Positions 57,001 through 64,000 of a DNA stretch of 64,000 bases are shown in pieces (the stretch's first letter is position 1; each line of letters starts with the position of its first letter). The notes under the pieces are model-generated. The model had not been told where the DNA came from. It ran no database searches and was given only the letters and a program-made list of their open reading frames with translations. Source of the DNA: Candidatus Halobeggiatoa sp. HSG11 (GTDB taxonomy: Bacteria; Pseudomonadota; Gammaproteobacteria; Beggiatoales; Beggiatoaceae); NCBI GenBank assembly GCA_030378105.1, contig JAUCGL010000002.1:1-64000 (forward strand), written 5' to 3'. The position numbers and the translations under genes are program-made.

Positions 57001-60000
57001 ATGTGCTAAGTGTGGATGTGGGAGCTGATATCAATGGAGACAAATTGCTTTGTACTTGGTTTGGTTATGATGTTGATGTCATCGGCCTTAATGGGTGGTA
57101 TGGTTACTATGGTACTGATAGCCGTTCAGGTTGTGGCAGTGGTGGTACAGAAGATGTAGATGGTGAATACGAAATTTTTAATTCTCAGGACTCTTTGGCC
57201 AATGAATACTTGACTAAAAGTGTTTCTATAGGTGGTGACCCGAATGGTAAGAAAACTTTTGTTGTGGGTATAATTCCTGTTACTGTTGAAGCTGGTGCAA
57301 CTGGTGAAGTGGGGTTGCGTGGTAGTTTGGTTGTTGATACAAGTAATACTGTTACTATTTCGGTGGGGCCTTATTTGGAATTGACTGCTTATGCTGATGG
57401 TGGAGTTACTATTGGTATTTATAGTGCAGGGATTGGGATTGAATTGTTGCTGTTAGGTGTGGAAGTACCTTTTACCGCAGCTCTGCAAGTATTACCGTCT
57501 GAGCCACTTGCCATTTTCACTTTTGAAGTGCCTTTGGTTATCAGTACGTTGGATGGTGAATTTTATTTATGGTATAAGGGAATTTGGGATAAGAACAAGT
57601 CCAAATACGTTCTCTTAGAATGGGAAGGTTTTGAATGGGAATATCCGCTTATTGATCCAGTATTCATATATTGGGCACAGCCAAATCAGTTTGTGCTTGA
57701 TACAACTGCTACTACAGGCACTCTGCCTTCTGGGATAAATTCAACAACCAGTGAATTAAATTATAATTTGAGTCCTACGAGTAATTTTGGTGCTGAATGG
57801 GTGGGTACTTTTGACTTTGATGCTGGTACTTATAGTTTTGAAGCCAGAGCGGATGATTATCTGACAGTCGCGCTAGACACCGATGGGGACGACAATTATG
57901 ACGCTACACCATTTGGCATGAATGAAAGCATGGTAGTTGACCATGCAGGTGATAATGATGGTACACCGAAAAATGGTCCAACTTGGTTAGATAGTGATGT
58001 GTTCGATGATTCAACTGTACAAAGTAATGCTGGTTCAAACCTTAGTGCCCATGTGTCAGGTTCGATGAGTTTTGATGGTAATGGTGATTATGTTCATCTG
58101 CCGACTAATCCGGTTTCCTCAGGTACGGTAACAATTGAGCATTGGGTCAAGCCAGATGACATAGGAGACGATCAAATATTAGTGTATGCATCAAACGTCA
58201 GTGGGGACGGTTTTGGCAATAGCGGCAGTTACTTGGAAGTTCATACTGCGATAAGAGGCAGTAAAGCTTATTTTAACTATCAGGACGGTTCAAACACACT
58301 GGGGCTGACTGGTCTCAATACTTTGAAGGTCGGAAAGTGGTATCACATTGCGGTGACCTATGATACGGACGGCCTTATGTCATTGTATGTCGATGGTGTG
58401 TATCAAGATTCCTCCAGTGGGTCTTTCGCCAATAAATCAGCTTCCAGAAGCTATATCGGCAGACCGGCTAACGACAGTAAAACCAGCCGCTATTTCGATG
58501 GCACACTAGACGAAGTTCGTATTTGGAACTATGTTCGTACCCAAACTGAAATTCAAGACAATATGTACAAGCAACTCATTGGTAATGAAGTTGGTGAAGA
58601 AGAAGGAGAAGAATTGGTAGCGTATTATCGCTTTGATGCTTCACAACCGAATGTAACGCAAACCATTGATGTAGCATTTACTGAAGACGATGCCATAAAT
58701 GTCAGTGTGGACTATGAAAATATCAGCGATGATGCCAAGGTATCACTTGCTTGGAGTAAGATTAATACCTTCAATACATCGTACTATAACAGCACCGATT
58801 GGGGTGTAAGTGGCGACGATGTTGCCGTGTGGACTGACATGGAAGATGAAATTGACCATGATTGGGATGAAGGTCTTCCGGGTGATGATAAAAGTGGTAC
58901 TAATGAGTATGGGATAACTAACAGTACATTTTCCGCAGAATGGGAAGGTGAATTCCAGTTTGACGAAAGTGTCACATATACTTTCGTGCTGACAACGGAT
59001 GACAGTGCAGCAAAACTCTATTTGGATGGTAGTCAACTTTCTTTTAGTGGTGAAGATGGTCGCACAACTACAGTTGAAGACAGTGATGGAAATACTGCCT
59101 ACTATGTTTATGAAGTAAGTGAATCTATAGATGCGACTGATAATCATACCATTAAATTGCAATATTCCCATGATAACAGTACGCCAATAGATGCTTTAGT
59201 GCAACTAGAATGGCAAGCTGAAGATCAGTTTATTTCCACAGTAGTGGGTAATTTAGGTGTTCCAGCAACCTCTTCTCAACCACTGATATTTTTGGATCCA
59301 AATGGCCATTGGAACCATCCAGACAATGAAGTAACTTGGGTTGGTGAGTTTGATTTTGCCAGCGATGGTTATTACGAGTTTGTTGGCCGTTTCAGTGGTG
59401 CTGTGGATGTTTGGGTTGATGGCAGTAAATATCTGGGTACTTACAGTGCTAAAGGTCCAAAAGCATACTATTTCTCACCAAATTTAACTGCTGGTTATCA
59501 TGAAATAAAAGTTGTTTACAATACTAGGCAGCGAACAGAACCGGTAGAGAATATTGGTGAGCATCGTCCATTTGCAATTGCCAATCTGGATTGGAATCTG
59601 CGTGCGGATGACGTTTTCTACACCTATTATTATCAATCAAGTAGTGATATGGAACAAGATGATGTTACCGATGTAGATAACTATCTTGGTCAATTTGGTG
59701 GTATTGCTCCACGACTGATTGAGAGAAAGGCTAATGTTACTAATAATATTAGTTTTACACTGAATAATGGAGCATATTTGGGTGAAATTAATGGTGTTTA
59801 TCAACCAGATAGCGATGTAAATAATAATGTTAAAAATATCACTGGTAATCCAAATGCTGACTTCGTCAAAGATGGTTTTGCTGTACGCTGGATGGGTGAT
59901 ATAAGCATTGCAACGGATAGTATTTATGTATTCACAGTAGAAGCCAGTGATAATGTGCGTTTGTGGGTTGATAACACTTTAATGGTTGATGAATTGAATG

Positions 60001-63000
60001 GTGATCGCCCGGTTACTACTTATCAAGAGGCTGTACTCATGCATGATACTTCAAATGGAGAATCACACGCTATTCGTATGGAGTATGCTGATATAGGTGG
60101 TACTGCTGACGGTGGTAATGCACAAGTCACTTGGACTGAAATCACCAATCCGAACAATACCACCGGTCATGATATTTTCAATGTCCAATATTTCAATAGC
60201 AAAGACCTATCTGGTTCTCCTGTGTACACGACCACTGAAACTTCTATCGATCATAGTTGGGGAACCGGTAGTCCAGATGGGGCTGTCAATTCAGACAGTT
60301 TCTCCACTCGATGGGTGGGTGTGTTTGAATTTGAAGAGTCAGATTATACTTTTACTGCTACCAGCGATGACGGTGTACGGGTGTATGTTGACGGTAGTAT
60401 TGTGATTGATGCATGGGTTAATCAAGGACCAACTACTTACACCGAAACACTGCCTTTAGAAGCAGGACTACATTCTATCAAAGTAGAATACTATGAAAAT
60501 ACTGGTGGTGCGACAATCAATGTTGGTTGGGTGCAAACGTCAGATATTGCTGGCAATGCTTTGACCTTTGATGGTACAGATGATTATGTCAATGTTCCGT
60601 ATAACGAAGCACTCAATCCTGATGCCTTCACTTTTGAAGCTTGGGCGTATGTTACGGGCAATAGTGGTAATTGGCGTACAGTCATGAGTAATCGTGGTAG
60701 CGGTTCAGAACAAGCCGCAAATATTTACGCTGGTAACGATGACAATTGGCAATACTGGTTGGGTAACGGTTCTGCATGGACAAAAATCATTGGCTCTGCT
60801 ATTGAACTCAATACTTGGACACATTTGGCAGGAACCTATGATGGTAATACATTGGCATTTTATATCAATGGTGAGCTTCAGGGTACAAATACTGTCACTC
60901 AAGCAAAAAATACAGATATGCCATTGACTATAGGTGCTCAAACCGATGGAACATCTTTTCCATTCTACGGCAATATTGATGAAGTGCGTGTCTGGAATAC
61001 GGCTCGCAGTCAAGCTGAGATTCAAACCTACATGAAGAGTACATTAAAAGGGACTGAGAGCAATTTAGTCGCTTATTATCAGTTTGACCAAAGCACTGGC
61101 AACACTGTAACGGATACGACCGGTAATTATGATGGCACATTTGATGGCGACTCTAGCCCGACATGGGGCGTTTCCGATGCACCGTTGACTGATTTGCCTG
61201 CACCGGGCAGTGCCTTGAGCTTTGATGGTACGGGTGATTATGTTGAACTAAATAATAGTATTACCAACTGGGCAACTTCGGACTTTAGTTTAGAGTTGTG
61301 GGTCAAAACCAGCACTGTCTCCCGTGATATTCTCGTCAAGACCAATGGTGATAGTAATTGGGAAGCCGGCGAAAAACACCTTCGTATTGATAGCGATGGC
61401 TCTGTGTTTTTCTCTGGTTGGGGCAATAGTTGGATAGATGGTAGTACTTCAATAACCGACGGTCAATGGCATCATATTGCGGTTGTTTGGGATTACAGCA
61501 GTGGTATCTCAGGCACGGGAAGGCTCTATCTCGACGGTGAAGACGATACGGATACTGTCAGCCGGGCTTTGTATACTGCCAATAAAGTAGATAATGCTGG
61601 TGACACCATTAAACTTGGCTTACACATAAACGCTTCTAATGCAGATAAGTTCACAGGACAACTGGACGAAGTACGCATCTGGGATGTCGTCCGCAGTCAA
61701 GCAGAAATCCAAGCCTATATGAATCGCACTATGGTTAGTAATGAAAGTGGCTTAATCGCTTACTACAACTTTGATGAAAAAGCCGGTTCGTCAATAGCTG
61801 TACTCAGTGATATAGCTGGCAGTTATCATGGGACATTGAATGGAAACCCGACATGGATTGATTCAGATGCGCCTGTGTCCAAGATGCTTCCACCGGGCAA
61901 TGCCATGACCTTTGATGGAGTGGATGATTATGTTGATTTAGGTGAATCTGCACCGACATTAGATGATACTTTCACTCAAGAAGCATGGATTTATCCGGAT
62001 TATTCAGATACTGTTTTTCATGGATTCTTGGGTTATCAAAGTGGTAGCCGTGCACCGAGTATGTGGGTTAAAGGGCAAAAAATCCATTACGGCTTTACTG
62101 ATGATAGTGATACCCCTAGCTGGAATGCTACCACATCCGGTGATGTGTTAACGCTCAATGCTTGGAATCATGTTGCAGTGAGTTTTGATGGCAGTGATTA
62201 CACCCTTTACGTTAACGGCGAGCAAGTGCATAATTACACAGGTGCATCGGGTAAAACACCTGTTAGCAAGCCAGTACGTTGGATAGGTAGAGTGGATAAT
62301 TATTTCCCCGGCATGATTGATGAAGTCCGCATTTGGAATGATGTTCGTACCCAAACTGAAATTCAAGACAATATGAACACCACCGTGAGCAGTTTTGAAA
62401 ATGGCTTAGTGGCGTACTATCGTTTTGACCAAGACAGTGGCTTAGAAGTGATTGACGTTTCTAGCTATGACAATGACGGTGTGTTGAACGATAGCACTGG
62501 CCCCGCGTGGGTGCCCTCCGACATATCCACAGGCTATACCATGAGTTTTGATGGCGATGATGATTATGTTGAACTCAATAATAGTGTCACTGAGCTGGCT
62601 AATGCGAACTTTTCACTAGAAGCTTGGATTAAAACAACAGCATCCAATGCGATGAGTATTATCGCCAAGAACGATGATGACACAACTTGGGAAAGCGGTG
62701 AAAAATGCTTTTATCTCAATAACTCAGGTGTAGTTAATTTTGTCGGCTATGGTAATTCCTTTATCAAAAGTACTACTGTGGTAAATGATGGTGAATGGCA
62801 TCATGTCTCTGTTACTTGGGATGAGAGTAGTGAAACAGGTCACATTTACATTGACGGTACAGACGATACCTCAAGCAGCACCTACAATTCCAATAATGCG
62901 GATAATAGTGGCAATACTATGAAAATTGCTCATCCCAATTACAGTGAAGGATATAATCATTTCGATGGCGAAATAGACGAAGTGCGTGTTTGGAGCACCA

Positions 63001-63839
63001 CCCGCAGTCAAGCTGAAATTGAAGACAACATGGATTCCGTCCTCAGCGGTTCAGAAAGCGGCTTGGTCGCCTACTACAACTTTAACAAGATTGGATTGAC
63101 TGTTGAGGATGTCACTGGCTCAGGCAATGACGGCACAACCAATGACACCGCAATTCCAGAACCCGTATGGTTAGCCTCCGGTGCAATGACAGGCATCAAC
63201 CCACCGGGTAATGCTTTGAGCTTTGATGGCAATGGTGATTATGTTGATTTAGGTGCATCCGCTCCAGTATTGGGTACCACATTCACTCAAGAAACTTGGA
63301 TTTATCCAGACTATTCAGATGCGGATACCTCTTTTCATGCATTCATGGGGTACCAGAATGGTGGAGCCGATGATCGTGCACCGGGTTTATGGACTAAAGG
63401 CAAGCTACTCCATTACGGCTTCGGTGATGGTACTAATTGGTATGGACCTATGACTTCTAATGATGTACTGACACTTAGAGCTTGGAATCATGTAGCAGTT
63501 ACTTTTGATGGTACGGATTATATCTTGTACGTCAATGGTGAACAGGTACATAACCACACGGGGACATCAGGCAAAATTCCAGTCAGTGAACCTATGCGCG
63601 AACTAGGCAAGGGCTTACCCGGTAAAATGGATGAAGTGCGTATTTGGACTGTTACCCGCACCCAAACGGAGATTCAGGCCAACATGAATCGCACATTGGA
63701 TGGTGATGAAAGCGGCTTGGCTGCCTACTACAACTTCGACGCTGTTGGCACAACCGTAACCGATGTCACCGGCTCCGGTAATGATGGCACGTTGAATGGT
63801 GATACGGATTGGGTTGTGTCGGGGGCGGATTTGGATTGA
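51099..63839 (+). CDS. Giant secreted protein, paralogue 2 (aspartic protease, TolB-like, PA14, LamG)
   Basis: About 4246 residues from the ATG at 51099. That start aligns with paralogue 1 (MNTHNPPSQ against MSNHNPSSQ) and keeps the duplicated leader GGCGTAAGACAAC outside the gene; an upstream start at 51039 would add 20 residues from the leader. The plan is that of paralogue 1: signal peptide, D197TG and D390TG, two propellers, degenerate protease copy (LLIDTTFPALVVF), CARDB-like region, PA14 series, and LamG at ~2322-2514, 3153-3331, 3372-3558, 3600-3778, 3814-3996 and 4040-4214. The first ~1880 residues are nearly identical to paralogue 1. After that similarity falls, with LamG cores of other subfamilies at the same positions. 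It is likely to be secreted and to bind surfaces or glycans, but no ligand is known. Confidence 0.85.
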   Translation: MNTHNPPSQPDAHISRSTRLFTLFCTWLLAFWLFPAQAAPPDCPVDGAYATYEESSGKLHIPAIELKNSEQTGVYRVELRLIATSSEFEVVSAVPSNISVSEVRSSYDAATGIAELNGYLLDAAGNIRSFHQAKFTFNPENGRFLVNELTEQPQNISGINAQVYTGNETVFPLVRGGADQFLLPVEIGNQTLNLLVDTGSDALLVFEDRLSDCNRSVRRREDSPIQATDTPVSKSYASGTREGVLATASVRIGTYSHSAMQIMLIRSPDSQNDPSLTAKGADGIIGLRRTAGLNFSSDSALLDAPLTLLTPQINGVEFNLPPAGDATLAFGKQPLLEQANADFIFRAKAKSVADPNDRTQRRRFADMQVPFRAKTSYGEAAGDDLDILFDTGAVSRLVLDTKVAEKLGYNSATEKWMIDENEEIELNLIGLTETTTLHPKFEVWEVSVAPYSMMGVEFEAVLGISRWQEYVVGFDFVPERNGGPDGTISLLRRLDLQTSQNKQVETSSNLMDLPGLNSPGNDEFPVTDNTGNIIVFQSDRDGSVGGTDVYLWQRDSGLVNLAGLNSVANETNPYVSGDGQFVAFVSDRTPNKGLADIYLYDLNQKTLVDLPNLNSEADDTMPVLSGDGRYLAFVSERDGNKNIYLYDRTDATFIDMPNVNSDSAETSPALTKDGSFLSFTRQVPAHQTPNNQANDDIFVYNILNRTMLPLSKGMRGVNTNFNEQHSALNQDTLRLAFHSNRRNPEMGLYNRDIFVVDAITQIPLSFPWLNSEFDDVAPNFSGNGESLVFQSRRLGGEGGADIYQYSFQSQASATATEQVETIPLTQTAEGLFTAPVDVDNQTLNLLIDTTFPALVVFRDTNLNLTDTGKTVSLPLGLGRINGTLATANIKLGIHQANMRIVLAERQDCADALGLSLTGADGIIGSLAGTLNVKGEKPDVPLQMLKPMINLIELNFDANGNAGMSLGQMPLLGKISRSVMQYTMIPSERDPTNPHQSSTDMRVPFVSISYRADGTSVGATGEATSNYNNHRDLPQAIAGTLLQDRVILDTQIATKLGYDAAIQSWPNVNHVNFSLILFGSDTLLPIAENVPVSKIQLADLSKASHAAVIGVDYWNNYVLGMDLNQKMGGIVLIVERQNTQYTTKDVETNTHFIPLLDINSIADELNADISDDGQTIVFQSNRLGDDDIYVWRQGLLELPGLNSPHPDLNPNVSGNGNLVAFESLRNGQPDIFLYDINNGTFIDLPNLNTAFIEEYPTLNAEGTLLAYSSRPDMRNADTYLYDLTTKQPKQFYYSWFNTDANELKPTLNASGSLIAFEGRGRADGKSTPGGGGHEGADVYLYNLNRGRLLDLPNLNSPFIEGNTSLSADGNFLAFYSNRYDPSMLHVGNDVLLMEVSSGELLDLPGLNSDYEDTSPALTEDAEHILFHSKRPGGEGGYDLYLYHRDTEDNTRYFVSNAYMKYGYVIDEIGRPLGDVTVSASDADGNLIGSVVTDSAGNFTLSVPVGPVLPISYTADSGKVVVDEVGDDTYIPDFEAGNLKFTQVWVEDTMQAGMPTKIWFDVETETPKHNTFMKLYLVNLRTGSIDDLNIAGGNFDVAHSLTALTIDKLGHVGLGDTVTKTQDLDTVTEISYLTDDNSKAHVEHSFIVPAGVENGTYAAVFSIGRFDYNPEDDALQSEDAADKQDNFLAAPASVIVGQPDKPNLRILSAELNSNSFELPRKRPVDGGSQFSSELVLNMEVESMAQDTGLPVNIVFALDIDGQSYPLSIADNSGRRPSLVTKKTYPMSCRAETREGYPAGERCASLFKQDQQGYTYKLYIDGAAYDVLAAKTSDSTVNLVIQLDPTKTVTEWENNTADNVKTMPVMFLASQEDVGTTRSTRRSVRAGSSQLSGTWKEEVTDYGIDLFTPLDEAEEYGTDDIGIGYEFQASLTYAEGSVTQSDNTVVNYPYAAAFDGTGNRVYFGIFGYEIDVLSVDVGADINGDKLLCTWFGYDVDVIGLNGWYGYYGTDSRSGCGSGGTEDVDGEYEIFNSQDSLANEYLTKSVSIGGDPNGKKTFVVGIIPVTVEAGATGEVGLRGSLVVDTSNTVTISVGPYLELTAYADGGVTIGIYSAGIGIELLLLGVEVPFTAALQVLPSEPLAIFTFEVPLVISTLDGEFYLWYKGIWDKNKSKYVLLEWEGFEWEYPLIDPVFIYWAQPNQFVLDTTATTGTLPSGINSTTSELNYNLSPTSNFGAEWVGTFDFDAGTYSFEARADDYLTVALDTDGDDNYDATPFGMNESMVVDHAGDNDGTPKNGPTWLDSDVFDDSTVQSNAGSNLSAHVSGSMSFDGNGDYVHLPTNPVSSGTVTIEHWVKPDDIGDDQILVYASNVSGDGFGNSGSYLEVHTAIRGSKAYFNYQDGSNTLGLTGLNTLKVGKWYHIAVTYDTDGLMSLYVDGVYQDSSSGSFANKSASRSYIGRPANDSKTSRYFDGTLDEVRIWNYVRTQTEIQDNMYKQLIGNEVGEEEGEELVAYYRFDASQPNVTQTIDVAFTEDDAINVSVDYENISDDAKVSLAWSKINTFNTSYYNSTDWGVSGDDVAVWTDMEDEIDHDWDEGLPGDDKSGTNEYGITNSTFSAEWEGEFQFDESVTYTFVLTTDDSAAKLYLDGSQLSFSGEDGRTTTVEDSDGNTAYYVYEVSESIDATDNHTIKLQYSHDNSTPIDALVQLEWQAEDQFISTVVGNLGVPATSSQPLIFLDPNGHWNHPDNEVTWVGEFDFASDGYYEFVGRFSGAVDVWVDGSKYLGTYSAKGPKAYYFSPNLTAGYHEIKVVYNTRQRTEPVENIGEHRPFAIANLDWNLRADDVFYTYYYQSSSDMEQDDVTDVDNYLGQFGGIAPRLIERKANVTNNISFTLNNGAYLGEINGVYQPDSDVNNNVKNITGNPNADFVKDGFAVRWMGDISIATDSIYVFTVEASDNVRLWVDNTLMVDELNGDRPVTTYQEAVLMHDTSNGESHAIRMEYADIGGTADGGNAQVTWTEITNPNNTTGHDIFNVQYFNSKDLSGSPVYTTTETSIDHSWGTGSPDGAVNSDSFSTRWVGVFEFEESDYTFTATSDDGVRVYVDGSIVIDAWVNQGPTTYTETLPLEAGLHSIKVEYYENTGGATINVGWVQTSDIAGNALTFDGTDDYVNVPYNEALNPDAFTFEAWAYVTGNSGNWRTVMSNRGSGSEQAANIYAGNDDNWQYWLGNGSAWTKIIGSAIELNTWTHLAGTYDGNTLAFYINGELQGTNTVTQAKNTDMPLTIGAQTDGTSFPFYGNIDEVRVWNTARSQAEIQTYMKSTLKGTESNLVAYYQFDQSTGNTVTDTTGNYDGTFDGDSSPTWGVSDAPLTDLPAPGSALSFDGTGDYVELNNSITNWATSDFSLELWVKTSTVSRDILVKTNGDSNWEAGEKHLRIDSDGSVFFSGWGNSWIDGSTSITDGQWHHIAVVWDYSSGISGTGRLYLDGEDDTDTVSRALYTANKVDNAGDTIKLGLHINASNADKFTGQLDEVRIWDVVRSQAEIQAYMNRTMVSNESGLIAYYNFDEKAGSSIAVLSDIAGSYHGTLNGNPTWIDSDAPVSKMLPPGNAMTFDGVDDYVDLGESAPTLDDTFTQEAWIYPDYSDTVFHGFLGYQSGSRAPSMWVKGQKIHYGFTDDSDTPSWNATTSGDVLTLNAWNHVAVSFDGSDYTLYVNGEQVHNYTGASGKTPVSKPVRWIGRVDNYFPGMIDEVRIWNDVRTQTEIQDNMNTTVSSFENGLVAYYRFDQDSGLEVIDVSSYDNDGVLNDSTGPAWVPSDISTGYTMSFDGDDDYVELNNSVTELANANFSLEAWIKTTASNAMSIIAKNDDDTTWESGEKCFYLNNSGVVNFVGYGNSFIKSTTVVNDGEWHHVSVTWDESSETGHIYIDGTDDTSSSTYNSNNADNSGNTMKIAHPNYSEGYNHFDGEIDEVRVWSTTRSQAEIEDNMDSVLSGSESGLVAYYNFNKIGLTVEDVTGSGNDGTTNDTAIPEPVWLASGAMTGINPPGNALSFDGNGDYVDLGASAPVLGTTFTQETWIYPDYSDADTSFHAFMGYQNGGADDRAPGLWTKGKLLHYGFGDGTNWYGPMTSNDVLTLRAWNHVAVTFDGTDYILYVNGEQVHNHTGTSGKIPVSEPMRELGKGLPGKMDEVRIWTVTRTQTEIQANMNRTLDGDESGLAAYYNFDAVGTTVTDVTGSGNDGTLNGDTDWVVSGADLD

Positions 63840-63843
63840 TGGT

Positions 63844-64000
63844 AAAAACCTTGAAGGTTTTCAAAACCTTCAAGGTTTAAGTCCATGTGAAGGGTTCGTT
63901 CATGCAAAAACCTTGAAGGTTTCCAAAACCTTCAAGGTTTAAGTCCATGTGAAGGTTTCATTCGTACAAAAACCTTGAAGGTTTCTAAAACCTTCAAGGT
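63844..64000. repeat. Second palindrome array (cut by the window end)
   Basis: Units begin at 63844, 63906 and 63968, the same 35-bp palindrome and ~62-bp period as after the first giant gene, with matching spacers. It starts five bases after the stop of the second giant gene and continues past the window. Confidence 0.9.

Noticed and set aside
63844-64000. Possible second CRISPR array
   Set aside because: Same reasoning: repeated, non-unique spacers continuing the pattern after the first giant gene.

Overview
This is an AT-rich bacterial chromosome window. Housekeeping genes (hisS next to a yfgM-type gene, tadA, mutS, rsmI, uvrC, prfC) point to a gammaproteobacterium. The density of short palindromic and MITE-like repeats, together with caspase, MoxR and FGE-fold conflict genes, resembles the large filamentous sulfur bacteria (Beggiatoa/Thiomargarita/Thioploca-like). 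That placement is inference from gene content and style, not a database match. No tRNA, rRNA, CRISPR array or intact insertion sequence was seen.

Layout. 0-7.7 kb: a lipoprotein with two solute-binding modules (+), then a minus-strand run of yfgM, hisS, an RCC1-repeat secreted protein, tadA and a P-loop sulfotransferase, followed by a broken HAD-phosphatase remnant. 8.3-15.5 kb: a minus-strand accessory block, read 5' to 3' as an EACC1-like small protein, a caspase with an iSTAND-like domain, a MoxR AAA+ ATPase, a PD-(D/E)XK nuclease-like protein, a DUF4926-like protein, and a 942-residue membrane protein joining a CoxE-like N-terminus to an FGE-fold domain. Stops and starts overlap inside it, as expected for an NTP-dependent conflict (vWA/MoxR-type) system. 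15.6-22.7 kb: mutS, rsmI, uvrC and prfC. 23.7-31.0 kb: a plus-strand type I restriction-modification operon, hsdM-hsdS-(AlbA_2/HATPase regulator)-hsdR, bounded by two nearly identical inverted 99-bp repeats that also enclose prfC. 31.2-35.0 kb: a periplasmic binding protein coupled to a hybrid histidine kinase. 35.2-37.7 kb: a DUF5666 lipoprotein and a DUF6502 protein.

38.2-64.0 kb: two tandem giant genes (4163 and about 4246 residues) for secreted paralogues. Both have a signal peptide, a two-lobed pepsin-like aspartic protease, TolB-like propellers, a degenerate second protease copy, a carboxypeptidase-regulatory/CARDB-like middle, a PA14 series and six LamG domains. Their first ~1880 residues are almost the same. 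The LamG domains differ in their cores while keeping conserved borders, as if cores had been exchanged as cassettes. Arrays of a 35-bp palindrome with ~62-bp period follow each gene, and one copy precedes the first.

Repeats are a theme throughout. One family abuts or supplies the stop codon of several unrelated genes in the same relative orientation. A GACCTGACAGG-type palindrome sits in-frame inside the FGE-fold gene. The strongest candidates for an undescribed system are the EACC1/caspase/MoxR/FGE block and the modular LamG cassettes of the giant protease-adhesins.
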